From contig CBDDDL010000002.1 of the NCBI GenBank assembly GCA_965226645.1, positions 496,001 through 560,000 of the forward strand: a DNA stretch of 64,000 nucleotides, written 5' to 3'. The stretch is from Poriferisodalis sp965226645 (lineage in GTDB: Bacteria > Actinomycetota > Acidimicrobiia > Acidimicrobiales > Poriferisodalaceae). The notes beneath the pieces are model-generated. The model saw only the letters and a program-made list of their open reading frames with translations. It was not told where the DNA came from and searched no databases. The translations under genes were made by a program, and so were the position numbers. Of the stretch, positions 35,735 to 44,199 are shown one piece after another; within the stretch, counting starts at the first letter, position 1; every line of letters begins with the position of its first letter.

Positions 35735-37183
35735 TCAGTTGCGGGGGCGTGTCGCCTCCGCGTTGAGGAGGTCGGCGATGCAGCCGGTGAGCTTCTCGGC
35801 GTAGGCGACATGCAGGAACTCGTTGGGGCCGTGAGCGTTCGACTCTGGGCCGAGAACCCCGGTGACAACGAACTGCGCCTCGGGAAACATGCCGCCGAGC
35901 ATGGCGATGAACGGGATGCTTCCGCCTTCGCCGAAGAGCTGCATCGGCTGCCCGAACCGTCGCAAGGCGCTGTCGTTGAGCGCCTCAGCGAGCCACGGCG
36001 ACAAGTCGGCTGCGTCCCATCCGTCTGCGCATTCGACGTCGTCCACGCTCACCGACACTTGCAGTGGCGGATCGGAGCTGAGCAGATCCACAAGTTCCGC
36101 CGCTGCGGCTTCGGAACTGGCGGAGGGCGGCAGGCGCAAGCTCAGCTTCAACGACGTGAACGGCCGCAGCACGTTGCCCGCGGAGGCGACGGGTGGCAAA
36201 CCTTCAGCGCCAACGACGCTGAGCGCCGGCCGCCAGGTACGCGCCAGCAGGCCCTGCGCAGGGTCCTCTTCCATCAGCTGGAGGTCGCCGATCAAGCCGA
36301 AGTCCTCGCCGGTGCCGCCGAGCAGTTCGGCCATCGCCCCGGCCTCGGCGACCCGGTGCGGAGGGATGTCAGCGTTGGCGGACTCCACCAGCACGTGACC
36401 CGTGACAGCGTCCTCGATCCGGTCGAGCAGTATTCGGGCCAGACGGAACGACGACGGCACCAGGCCGCTGGCCATGCCGCTGTGCCAGCCCTCGGCGATC
36501 ACGTCGACCCGCAGGGTCGCCTCCACCAGACCGCGCAGCGAAGTGGTCAGCCACATCGTGTCGTAGGTGGCACAACCTGAGTCCAGGCACACCAGCAGGC
36601 CGACGTCTCCGAGCCGGTCGCCGAGCGCGTCGAGGTGATGCATGAGGTCGGGACTGCCCGATTCCTCGGATGCTTCGATCAGCACCAAGCAACGGCGGTG
36701 GCTGCCGCCGCAGGCTTGCACTGCCTCAATGGCGGCGAGGCTTGCGAAGGCGGCATAGCCGTCGTCGGCGCCTCCCCGGCCGTAGAGCCGGTCGCCGTCT
36801 CGCACCGGTGTCCACGGGCCGAGGCCGTCTTTCCATCCGGTCATCTCGGGCTGTTTGTCCAAGTGCCCGTAGAGCACCACCGTGGACCTGTCTTCACCGA
36901 CTGGCACCCCCATGCCGAGCGGTTCCACCTCGACGACGATCAACGGAGTTCGCCCCGGCAGTCGCTGGATCTCCACGGTCGCCCCCGCCACCGGCCGCGA
37001 TTCGATCCAGGCCGAGACCTGCTGAACCGCCGCTTCGATATGTCCGGTCGCTTCCCAGTCGGCGTCAAAGCTCGGTGACAGCGCCGGAATGGAGATATAT
37101 CGCTCGAGTTCGGGAATGATCTCGTCTCGCCAACATGCGGCGATTGACGTCGCAACTCCGTCTGCATCCATGCTCAAGTTCAT
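35735..37183 (-). CDS. M20-family metallopeptidase (dipeptidase-like)
   Basis: 482-residue zinc peptidase of the M20 family, acting on dipeptides or N-acyl amino acids. Metal ligands are visible in LYGHLDKQPEMTGW (His, Asp), GRGGADDGYAAFASL (bridging Asp), EASEESGSPDL (catalytic Glu and ligand), CLDSGCA and the C-terminal AHGPNEFLHV (His). A dimerisation domain occupies the middle third. The frame is intact, unlike its neighbours. It converges on the M29-like gene, 19 bp apart, and fits a peptide-scavenging role. Confidence 0.88.
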   Translation of the reverse strand: MNLSMDADGVATSIAACWRDEIIPELERYISIPALSPSFDADWEATGHIEAAVQQVSAWIESRPVAGATVEIQRLPGRTPLIVVEVEPLGMGVPVGEDRSTVVLYGHLDKQPEMTGWKDGLGPWTPVRDGDRLYGRGGADDGYAAFASLAAIEAVQACGGSHRRCLVLIEASEESGSPDLMHHLDALGDRLGDVGLLVCLDSGCATYDTMWLTTSLRGLVEATLRVDVIAEGWHSGMASGLVPSSFRLARILLDRIEDAVTGHVLVESANADIPPHRVAEAGAMAELLGGTGEDFGLIGDLQLMEEDPAQGLLARTWRPALSVVGAEGLPPVASAGNVLRPFTSLKLSLRLPPSASSEAAAAELVDLLSSDPPLQVSVSVDDVECADGWDAADLSPWLAEALNDSALRRFGQPMQLFGEGGSIPFIAMLGGMFPEAQFVVTGVLGPESNAHGPNEFLHVAYAEKLTGCIADLLNAEATRPRN

Positions 37184-37410
37184 CCCTTGGGGTTCAGCGT
37201 TGCTCGGAGACCGTCATCGTCGTTCCCCCGTCGATCGTCACACTCGGATACATACTGCCCGAACGCTGCCGGCGGCAACTGTGCGCGCATCGAACTCGCT
37301 GTCGACCTGTTGCGCCTTGGCGGCGCGTGCGAGTGTGCCGAGCTTTAGTGTCAGTGGCAGCCGATCCAGCTTCGGGTTGGGTACCTCGACCTTGGAATTG
37401 GAGGGATCGC

Positions 37411-37815
37411 GTGAAGGACGCTGACATGGTCGATTGGCATGAGCTGCGCGAGCGCGCCACTGCGGCGGCCGCTCATGCGTATGCGCCGTACTCGGGTCTG
37501 TTCGTCGGTGCCGCCGGTCTGGCCGATGACGGCCGCATCGTCGTCGGATGCAACGTCGAGAATGCCTCCTACGGGCTGACCTTGTGTGCCGAATGCAGCC
37601 TCATTTCCGATCTGCACCGAACAGGCGGCGGCCGCCTCGTGGCGGTGGCGGTGGTGGATCGAGACGGCAACCTGCTGAACCCGTGCGGACGCTGCCGCCA
37701 GCTTCTGTACGAGGCAGGCGGAGTGGGCTGCGCTGTCAACGTGACCACGACTGTGGCCGAACTCCTGCCAGGAGCTTTCGGCCCAAATGATCTGCTATCG
37801 AAGTCGGAACGCTGA
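37411..37815 (+). CDS. cdd: Cytidine deaminase
   Basis: 134-residue homotetrameric-type cytidine deaminase, converting cytidine or deoxycytidine to uridine forms for nucleoside salvage. Start taken at the GTG of 37411 with GGAGGG at 37400-37405; an ATG at 37426 also works. The zinc site is complete: GCNVENASYGLTLCAECS with the catalytic Glu, then NPCGRCRQLLYE. The 227-bp gap upstream holds no gene I recognise. It is followed within 10 bp by a short glycosidase-like remnant. Confidence 0.9.
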   Translation: MKDADMVDWHELRERATAAAAHAYAPYSGLFVGAAGLADDGRIVVGCNVENASYGLTLCAECSLISDLHRTGGGRLVAVAVVDRDGNLLNPCGRCRQLLYEAGGVGCAVNVTTTVAELLPGAFGPNDLLSKSER

Positions 37816-37823
37816 CCGCACAG

Positions 37824-37883
37824 ATGCGCGCCGCAGCTGACGGGCTGATGGCGCAGATCACCCTCGAGGAGAAGCTAGGCCAG
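37824..37883 (+). pseudogene. Possible GH3 glycosidase N-terminal remnant
   Basis: About 20 codons reading MRAAADGLMAQITLEEKLGQ, which strongly resembles the opening helix of family 3 beta-glucosidases (LxxMTLEEKxGQ). Homology stops within a few residues, and the convergent Fic gene ends at 37891, so the rest of a glycosidase would have been lost by deletion. Too short for certainty. Confidence 0.35.
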
Positions 37884-37890
37884 GTCGCGA

Positions 37891-39264
37891 TCAGCTTGCT
37901 CTGCGATGCCCGGCTTGACAGCGACCACCCGGTGACGGCTGTGGATGGCCGCATGTGCCGCCTCGGTTCGTCGGCGCTCCGCATGTACCCGACGTCGGTG
38001 CAGTGGCGGCCTTGCTGGGTGTTGACAGCGTCAGGTTCTGAGCAGGTTGCTGGCGCACTGATTCGTTGAAAGCGTCCATCATGTCGCGGCACTCGAACAC
38101 GCGGTTACGACGCCCAGCGCTTCGTTGCTCCAAGACGCCGGCGGAGGCAAGTCGGGCGACCGCTCTTTGGGCTGTTCGCTTGTCAACGCACAGCAGGCCC
38201 ATCGCGCTGTCGACGGTGAGCACGGGGTGCTGAGGGAGTTGCTGCAACAGACGGAAAGCAGCGCTCGAAGTTCGAATGCCCCTCGAGCGAGCCTGATGGA
38301 CCCATCGTTCGGTGAGCGATTCGACGTGCGTGATGAGCCTGCTCCGCAGGACGCAAGCATGGTCGGTCGCCTCAGCCAGCAATTCGATCCAAGGCCGGAA
38401 TGCCTGCGACCGCTGTGGCGCATCGGGCGCACACACGACACGAGTCATGTCGAGAGCGTCGAAATACTGCTCCCTGTTGAGCATCAGCGACGAGCTCACC
38501 GGCAGCGCTCCGCTCCCGATCATTCCGTCGCGTAGGTACATGTACTGGATCAGTGCCCGGCCGGTTCTCCCGTTGCCGTCAGGGAAGGGGTGAACTGTCT
38601 CGAACTGGGCGTGAGCGATCGCTGCACGCACGAGAGGTATCCCGTCGCCGTTGGCGAACTCGATGAGGTCTTCGAGCAGGTCGTGCACGAGTTCTGGTGG
38701 CGGGCCGACGTGGCGAGCTTCGAGCGGGCCGCCGAGGGCGCCGCCGCCGACCCAGTTCTGCCGGTCGCGGAGGTGCCCGGCAATCGGGTCGTCGTCCCCC
38801 ATCAGCGTTGCGTGGATCTCGCGCAACGCATCGATCGTCAGGTCGGCGCTCGAGGCTGCCAACTCACTCGCCTTCTTCGTTGTCGCAACGTTGCGCAATG
38901 CCTCCATCTCGGGAATGGGCGGCTGGGCGCCAAAGAGGCTGAGTTGCGCTTCTGCCCGGGCAACCCGACGAGCTGACGGCCGGATCTCTTCGATCGTGCT
39001 CGAGGCGATGCTCTCAGCTCGGTCCAAGAGCCACGCTGACGCGAACTCAGGCGGGCCTGCTGTCGACTGCGCGAGATCCTCGCATCGCTGGGCCGCAGCG
39101 CTGATCCGCTGCCACGTGTCAGCGTGCAGTTCCGGTGCCCATCCGCTGATCAGATGAGGGACGAAGGCAGAGAAGACCTGCCTCTTCGGGTCGGTTGGTA
39201 GCGCTGCGCGAGACGTGAACGTCCGGTCGTCCCAGAATCGCTGCTGGTTCCAACCCACGAACAT
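37891..39264 (-). CDS. Fic-family protein with winged-helix segment
   Basis: 457-residue Fic protein. Catalytic motif VHPFPDGNGRTGRAL with His225; SSTIEEIRPSARR near residue 88 is a candidate N-terminal inhibitory helix. After the Fic core, VDKRTAQRAVARLASAGVLE with a following basic segment looks like a winged-helix DNA-binding unit. The last 45 residues are Thr/Gly/Cys-rich (GTCGAPTNRGGTCGHP), a possible small zinc-binding tail. The ATG at 39264 has GGAAAGG upstream. Likely self-regulated through the palindrome just upstream; target unknown. Confidence 0.87.
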   Translation of the reverse strand: MFVGWNQQRFWDDRTFTSRAALPTDPKRQVFSAFVPHLISGWAPELHADTWQRISAAAQRCEDLAQSTAGPPEFASAWLLDRAESIASSTIEEIRPSARRVARAEAQLSLFGAQPPIPEMEALRNVATTKKASELAASSADLTIDALREIHATLMGDDDPIAGHLRDRQNWVGGGALGGPLEARHVGPPPELVHDLLEDLIEFANGDGIPLVRAAIAHAQFETVHPFPDGNGRTGRALIQYMYLRDGMIGSGALPVSSSLMLNREQYFDALDMTRVVCAPDAPQRSQAFRPWIELLAEATDHACVLRSRLITHVESLTERWVHQARSRGIRTSSAAFRLLQQLPQHPVLTVDSAMGLLCVDKRTAQRAVARLASAGVLEQRSAGRRNRVFECRDMMDAFNESVRQQPAQNLTLSTPSKAATAPTSGTCGAPTNRGGTCGHPQPSPGGRCQAGHRRAS

Positions 39265-39273
39265 GCCTTTCCG

Positions 39274-39304
39274 AATTGTCGCTCGTATGAGTTTAGCGAC
39301 ATTT
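39274..39304. promoter_or_regulatory. Inverted repeat upstream of the third Fic gene
   Basis: TGTCGCT at 39277-39283 and AGCGACA at 39295-39301 form a perfect 7-bp inverted repeat, extending to 10 bp with one mismatch. It lies 13-40 bp before the Fic start codon on the minus strand, in an AT-rich patch. A third half-site-like AAATGTCG follows near 39324. Position and symmetry suit an operator bound by a dimer, perhaps the Fic protein's own winged helix. Confidence 0.45.
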
Positions 39305-39391
39305 CAGATGCTAACTAATGATGAAATGTCGTTCGAGCTGCGCCTTGTCTGAGGTCAACTCGGCGAGCTGGCTGTCGGTCAGTCCGACTCG

Positions 39392-39448
39392 GTGCTGAAC
39401 TCGCCGTGCTCGCACGACCCGCTCACTGGCCGGTTCCGTGATGAACTT
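39392..39448 (+). pseudogene. DUF2237 gene fragment
   Basis: The frame reads LNSPCSHDPLTGRFRDE, closely matching LQPCSYDPLTGWFRDG in the intact DUF2237 gene at 54343-54714. Homology begins and ends abruptly, and the cysteine pair that should follow is missing. It appears to be the N-terminal scrap of a second DUF2237 gene left by a deletion between the Fic and lipoprotein genes. Confidence 0.45.
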
Positions 39449-39465
39449 CGTAGCCTCGCCGCCAG

Positions 39466-40068
39466 ATGGCCGAGTTGGCACGGATCGTTGGTGCGGCATT
39501 GGTCGCAGGGCTGGTCCTGGGTTGCAGCGGCAGCGCTGCCGAACATCCCGAGGCGACAGATCAGCCCCGTCACCAGGTCGTCAAGTGCATAGGCGTCATC
39601 GATGCGATCCCTGAGCCCGTTCCCGGCTACACGGCATACGGCTCGGGCGGCGGGTTCGTCGCGCTGCCCTCGAGGGTGTTGCATCTCGGGCGAACAGGTT
39701 CGGGGGTCTCGGGCTATGAGGACTATCGGTTCGCGAAGTTCGGGCTGCTCGTGCGTCGCTCCCGCCAGGCGTCGCTCGAGATCGTGAGAGTCCCGGACGA
39801 CGCATTCCTTGACTACGGGGAGATCGAATTAGGTTCTGCGAGTGCACTGACGGTCGGTCCTTGCGACACGCACGGTCCCCTCTGCGAGGCCGACTCGGCC
39901 GGGAACACGAGCGGATGGCCGTGCGGCGCCGATCGCGGTGAGTGGCTCGTCTGGGCGGGCGGCATCTGGGTGAACGAGCCCGGCTGCGTCGAGGTGCTGG
40001 CCTCCTCGGGTGACGAGGAGATCTCCGTATGGCTGGCCGCCGGCGCATCCTGCGACGGGCGGGCCTAG
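39466..40068 (+). CDS. Hypothetical lipoprotein
   Basis: 200-residue secreted lipoprotein: MAELARIVGAALVAGLVLGC ends in a lipobox Cys, and the mature part starts SGSAAEHPEAT. Six further cysteines (for example VGPCDTHGPLC, GWPCGAD, EPGC and the late SCDG) suggest disulfide bonds outside the cell. No family recognised. It is flanked by gene remnants upstream and a convergent ATPase gene downstream. Confidence 0.65.
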   Translation: MAELARIVGAALVAGLVLGCSGSAAEHPEATDQPRHQVVKCIGVIDAIPEPVPGYTAYGSGGGFVALPSRVLHLGRTGSGVSGYEDYRFAKFGLLVRRSRQASLEIVRVPDDAFLDYGEIELGSASALTVGPCDTHGPLCEADSAGNTSGWPCGADRGEWLVWAGGIWVNEPGCVEVLASSGDEEISVWLAAGASCDGRA

Positions 40069-40090
40069 TTGTCCGCTCGATCCTCGACGG

Positions 40091-40112
40091 GCTCCGCCGG
40101 CACCAGCGGAGC
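40091..40112. terminator. Hairpin between convergent genes
   Basis: GCTCCGC at 40091-40097 and GCGGAGC at 40106-40112 form a 7-bp GC-rich stem with an 8-base loop in the gap between the lipoprotein gene (stop 40068) and the convergent ATPase gene (stop 40235). There is no T tract, so termination would have to be of the weak hairpin-only type common in GC-rich actinobacteria. Confidence 0.35.
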
Positions 40113-40234
40113 TGGCACGCCGCTGATCTCTTCGCTGCGGGCGCACTCCAGTGCTCGGCTGAATCGACTGGGGCCCGGGGTGATTCGTTGAGGCTCAGTT
40201 TGGGCGTGTGCGTGAGAGCAAGCTGGTTATGGCT

Positions 40235-41755
40235 TCAATCGCCCTCGTAGAGCCGATCGAGGTCGACGAGTTCTACGTCGGGGCGGGTATGGGCGGCAGC
40301 GGCGAGGTCGGGGGTGAATCCTCGGGCGGAGAACAGGAGGCGCTTGGCTGTCGGGGACTGGGTGACCCCGGTGCGGCCGGCCAGCAGGTCGCCGAGATGG
40401 TCGAGGCGTTCCAAGGCGTCGACGTCGAGCTGGTGGGCCTTTGCCTCCCCGATGAGCTGGATGGTCTTGGTCCTGCGTGCCCGTGGCCCGCGCCGGAGTG
40501 CGACCACGTCCAGATCGTAGGACTGGCGTCTTCGGCGGTCGTTCACTTGCACTGACGCCGATGGGCCCGCAGGTTCGCCGAGGGTCGACTCTGAGGCGTA
40601 GCGGTTTGTCCACAGGCGGCATATCGACTCGAAGTGGGGGCCGACGATCCCCGAGCGGTAGGTGGCTTCGGCGTCGGCCCACGCCTCGAGTGCACGGCGG
40701 TCTTCCAGCCGGGCTCGGTGGCGCCGGTTGATGAGGTGGTGGAATCGAACGATCGGGTCGGCCACCCGGTAGAGCGGCCGCCGATCGGCCAGGAGATCCT
40801 CATGGCGCACCACGAAGCCGGCGGTGGTCATCACCCTCAGATGATGACTGATGTCATTGGACGTCCTCGCGAGCGCTTCGGCGATCTTGGTCGGTGTGGT
40901 CCGCCCGTCGGCAACTGCCCCGAGCAAGGAGTAATAGGTGGCCTCGTCGGTGACCCGGGGGTCTTCTCGCAACAAGTAGTCGTCTTCTCGGAACAAGACA
41001 TGAGACGGGTTCAGCACCGTCGCGGCCAGCCATGCGGGCAGGTCGTCGGGGCGGTCTGGGATCCCGGCGTCAGCGGTGAGGTCCTTGTAGCCCGCGGCCC
41101 CGCCCACCACCGCGTCAATCGCGAACGCCGTGGCCGGATCGTCGATATTCCAGTGGCCGCGGGCTTGCCGGTAGTCAAATGGGGCCAGCGCCATGTCCAG
41201 CGTCGCGCGGCCTCGCAGAGGCGAGGCACCGCTCAAGACTTGGGTCATCACCGACATGGCCGAACCGCACACAACGACGCCCACCGGTGCTGTCCACCTC
41301 TCAGCCAGGCCCCCGGCTGCGGCTTCATCCATCAGCGCCTGAACTGCGGAGCCCAGATCGGGGTTGTTCTGCCGGAGGCAGGGATACTCATCGATCACCA
41401 AGACCTGTGGTTGTGTCCCGCGTGTGCCCAGCACGCCCACGGCCTGCTCCATGGCATCGATCCAGTCCCGGAACGGCTGCGGCGGCGCCCACCGAAGCTG
41501 CCGGCTGAGGCTGTTGGCGAACCGGTCCAGAGCGGGTCTGCGCTCCTCTCGCAGCGCCAAGTGATACACCCCGCCCATCGCCTCCACCAGGCGGCGCAGC
41601 AAAAAGCTCTTGCCGAAGCGGCGCCGGCCGTACACGATGCCCAATCGAAGGCCCGGCCGTGGCAACGAAGCGAAACGTGACAGGTCTTCCCACTCGGCCT
41701 CTCGGCCGTAGAGACTGCTCGGCCTCACCGGCGTGACCATCCGCTGTCCTTGCAT
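40235..41755 (-). CDS. AAA ATPase with ArsR-like HTH and DUF234 C-terminus
   Basis: 506-residue protein of the archaeal/bacterial 'ATPase plus DUF234' family. Walker A is YGRRRFGKSFLL, Walker B QVLVIDEYPCL. A central helix-turn-helix reads PTKIAEALARTSNDISHHLR. The C-terminus has the DUF234 nuclease-like pattern FESICRLW, SYDLDVVALRR and IQLIGEAKAHQ, resembling a PD-(D/E)xK core. The first ATG (41755) has no clear ribosome site; a second at 41740 follows AAGGA. Upstream is a strongly AT-rich stretch (41760-41815) that probably holds its promoter. Function unproven; such genes are often accessory or mobile. Confidence 0.82.
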   Translation of the reverse strand: MQGQRMVTPVRPSSLYGREAEWEDLSRFASLPRPGLRLGIVYGRRRFGKSFLLRRLVEAMGGVYHLALREERRPALDRFANSLSRQLRWAPPQPFRDWIDAMEQAVGVLGTRGTQPQVLVIDEYPCLRQNNPDLGSAVQALMDEAAAGGLAERWTAPVGVVVCGSAMSVMTQVLSGASPLRGRATLDMALAPFDYRQARGHWNIDDPATAFAIDAVVGGAAGYKDLTADAGIPDRPDDLPAWLAATVLNPSHVLFREDDYLLREDPRVTDEATYYSLLGAVADGRTTPTKIAEALARTSNDISHHLRVMTTAGFVVRHEDLLADRRPLYRVADPIVRFHHLINRRHRARLEDRRALEAWADAEATYRSGIVGPHFESICRLWTNRYASESTLGEPAGPSASVQVNDRRRRQSYDLDVVALRRGPRARRTKTIQLIGEAKAHQLDVDALERLDHLGDLLAGRTGVTQSPTAKRLLFSARGFTPDLAAAAHTRPDVELVDLDRLYEGD

Positions 41756-41884
41756 TCACACAAACTGATTTTCTACAACTTCATTTATTGTAAGTCTAGT
41801 TGCAATAATGTGCAGCAACGAACTGGCTCAGTCGGATGGCGGAACTTCCCACCCGATCTCAATGCACCCGGCGAGTGCCGGTGA

Positions 41885-42112
41885 GACGCGCTCGGTGCGA
41901 GCGGCGGTGACCTGATCTTCATCACCAGAGACAAGAGAATCTGCCGCGACAAGAACGAGCGCAGTCACCTGATGCGATCAGCAGTCACGGCAGTATTCCT
42001 CACGAGCACCAAGAGCCTGGACAAGGCCCAGATGGCCGCGCTCATCGAGCGGCACTGGGATGACATCGTGATCGAGATCGGAACGCAAAGCGGCCCGGCG
42101 CTGGCTTTCGAG
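41885..42112 (+). pseudogene. PIN-like (VapC-type) toxin C-terminal remnant
   Basis: The frame opens only after a TGA at 41882 and has no credible start for the matching part. It reads GDLIFITRDKRICRDKNERS, then SAVTAVFLTSTKSLDKAQMA and IERHWDDIVIEIGTQSGPAL. This resembles the second half of PIN-like domains, where a D-rich strand precedes (R/K)DKRI. The first half is absent. After about 42112 the frame continues without homology, overlapping a phosphotransferase remnant on the other strand. Identity is tentative. Confidence 0.38.
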
Positions 42113-42505
42113 GGCTTCGAGGATCCCTTCTCGTCCCATCTGCACGAATGCGGGGATCTCTGCAGCGATCTTGCGGACCACGCTCCGTCTGCAGCCGGCG
42201 ATGACTTCGACAACCATGTCTGCGAGCTCATCGGCTCTGTCGGCGCTCAGTTGGTAGCCACCGACCAACGCTGCAATTCGCGCTGATCGGTCGGGCGTGC
42301 TCGGCCAGTCTCCCAACCAGGGATCGGCATCGTCGCAGACTGGGGTGAATTGCCAGACGGCGTGCGCAAGGTCCCACATCGGCGTTGAGACGAAGATTCC
42401 GTCCCGGTCGATGAACGCCGTCGATCGGTCGTCAGGTCGTCTCCGGAGGTCGCCTCACCTCCCCGGCCAACCGACGGGTCAGATACCCGCAATTGCAGGT
42501 GACAT
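42100..42505 (-). pseudogene. Aminoglycoside-phosphotransferase-family remnant
   Basis: Minus-strand reading gives the C-terminal half of an APH-like kinase: AFIDRDGIFVSTPMWDLAHA (the family has a D-W-D brace motif here, changed to DRD), then VWQFTPVCDDADPWLGDWPS, RIAALVGGYQLSADRADELA and VIAGCRRSVVRKIAAEIPAF. Just upstream, in another frame, RLAGEVRRPPE resembles the N-terminal start of the same family. About 150 residues in between, including the catalytic loop, are missing. Deletion remnant, not a resistance gene. Confidence 0.5.
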
Positions 42506-42559
42506 GGCGTTCGCGGGCGAACTTACGCTGCGAACGGCTTGACCCTGTCAGGGGTCGCG

Positions 42560-44134
42560 ATGACGGACGACGTGGGGGTAGCGGTGGCCGTTCCAGTACC
42601 CGACCTGGATGAGCTGCGTGAGATTTCGCAGCGCTGGAATCTGGGGCTTCATGACGACGAGCTCTCGGTGTATCAGGCGCTGATCGAGGGTGCGTTGGGG
42701 TCATATGAGTACGTGGATGCGATGTACGACGCATCGAAGCCCGTGGCGCCCGATCGCAGCAGTTACCGACCGGACGACGCCGACAACGAACTCGGCGCCT
42801 GGTACGTGCGGTGCGACCTCCAAGACGCCACTTCGGGACCGTTGTCTGGCAAGACGTTCGCCGTCAAGGACAACGTGGCCGTGGCGGGGGTTCCGATGAT
42901 GAACGGTTCCCGCATCGTGGAGGGCTATGTGCCGACGGTGGACGCAACTGTCGTCTCGCGCATCCTCGCCGCAGGTGGCCGGATCCTCGGAAAGTCGGCC
43001 TGCGAAGACCTCTGCTTTTCGGGAGCGAGCCACACGTGCGCCACCGGTCCCATACGCAACCCATGGGACACATCGCGAACTTCGGGCGGCTCGTCAGGCG
43101 GCAGCGGCGCTCTGGTAGCCGCAGGCGAAGTGGACATGGCTATCGCTGGCGACCAAGGCGGCTCGATCCGGATGCCGGCCGCGTTCTGCGGCAACGCGGG
43201 ACTGAAGCCAACCTTCGGCCTCGTCCCCTACACCGGCGCCTACCCGATCGAGTGGACCATCGACCATCTGGGTCCGATCGCACGCAGCATGGCCGATCTG
43301 GCGACATTTCTCACTGCGATCGCAGGTCCTGACGGCCACGACCCTCGCCAGCCCCATGCGCCATCGGGCATCGACTACTCCGCCGGCATGGACGACGGGA
43401 TCGAGGGCCTCAGGGTTGGCGTCGTCGCCGAAGGATTCGGATGGGAGGGCCTCAGCGACCCCGATTCCGACTCACTCGTGGAAACTGCCGCTCATCGTCT
43501 CGCGGACGCAGGCGCAATCGTTGAGACCGTCTCGATCCCCGAACACCGAGATGCCCTGCATGTCTGGAACGTCATCGCGACCGACGGCGCCATGTGGCAG
43601 ATGATCCGCGGCAACGGCTACGGCATGAACTACCGAGGCCGGTTCGACCCCGAACAGATCGAGCACTCACACCGAGGCTGGAAGGCCAACGCCCATCTCA
43701 CATCGAAGACGCTCAAGTTCGTGATGCTGTGTGCGGAGCACACGATCTCCCAAACCGGCGGCGGGGCTTATGCGCGGGCTTCCAACGTTCGCCCGCAGAT
43801 CAACGCCGCCGTCGACGCGGCGCTCGCCGACTATGACGTGCTGTGCTACCCGACGTTGCCGTTCCCGGCAACGAAGATCCCGTCGAGCGACGCCCCGATC
43901 GACGAGTACGTGGCCCGTGCGCTGGAAATGATTCCCAACACGGCGGTCTCCAACGTGACCGGCAACCCTGACCTGACGATTCCGGTCGCAGCGGGCAATG
44001 GCATGCCGGTGGGCATGAGCATCGTGGGCAAGCAATGGGATGAAGCCCTGCTGATTCGGGTGGGTCGCGCCTATGAGAAACTCGTGGGCGGGTTCGCCCT
44101 ATCTCCGATGGCAAAAGAGAGGCTCGACGGCTGA
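42560..44134 (+). CDS. Nitrile-pathway-type amidase (Rhodococcus enantioselective amidase-like)
   Basis: Amidase-signature enzyme of 524 residues. It shows long shared stretches with the Rhodococcus amidase that follows nitrile hydratase: AVKDNVAVAGVPMMNGSR, EDLCFSGAS, AGDQGGSIRMPAAFCG, FGLVPYTGAYPIE, HVWNVIATDGAMWQM and VGMSIVGKQWD. The triad is Lys103, cis-Ser178 and Ser202. It would convert carboxamides to acids plus ammonia in the cytoplasm. The ATG at 42560 is chosen; a TTG at 42539 is also in frame. No nitrile hydratase subunit lies in the window, so imported amides (see the downstream importer) are the likely substrates. Confidence 0.9.
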   Translation: MTDDVGVAVAVPVPDLDELREISQRWNLGLHDDELSVYQALIEGALGSYEYVDAMYDASKPVAPDRSSYRPDDADNELGAWYVRCDLQDATSGPLSGKTFAVKDNVAVAGVPMMNGSRIVEGYVPTVDATVVSRILAAGGRILGKSACEDLCFSGASHTCATGPIRNPWDTSRTSGGSSGGSGALVAAGEVDMAIAGDQGGSIRMPAAFCGNAGLKPTFGLVPYTGAYPIEWTIDHLGPIARSMADLATFLTAIAGPDGHDPRQPHAPSGIDYSAGMDDGIEGLRVGVVAEGFGWEGLSDPDSDSLVETAAHRLADAGAIVETVSIPEHRDALHVWNVIATDGAMWQMIRGNGYGMNYRGRFDPEQIEHSHRGWKANAHLTSKTLKFVMLCAEHTISQTGGGAYARASNVRPQINAAVDAALADYDVLCYPTLPFPATKIPSSDAPIDEYVARALEMIPNTAVSNVTGNPDLTIPVAAGNGMPVGMSIVGKQWDEALLIRVGRAYEKLVGGFALSPMAKERLDG

Positions 44135-44199
44135 ACGATGGGCACACGATCCGTGCTCTGTTGATTGGGGAAACATCCGTCTCGGAGCGCAAGGAAGCC

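Noticed and set aside
39311..39499. A 62-codon minus-strand frame ending QLAELTSDKAQLERHFIIS
   Set aside because: The tail looks protein-like, but half of the frame is antisense to the DUF2237 fragment and there is no ribosome site; not enough to call.
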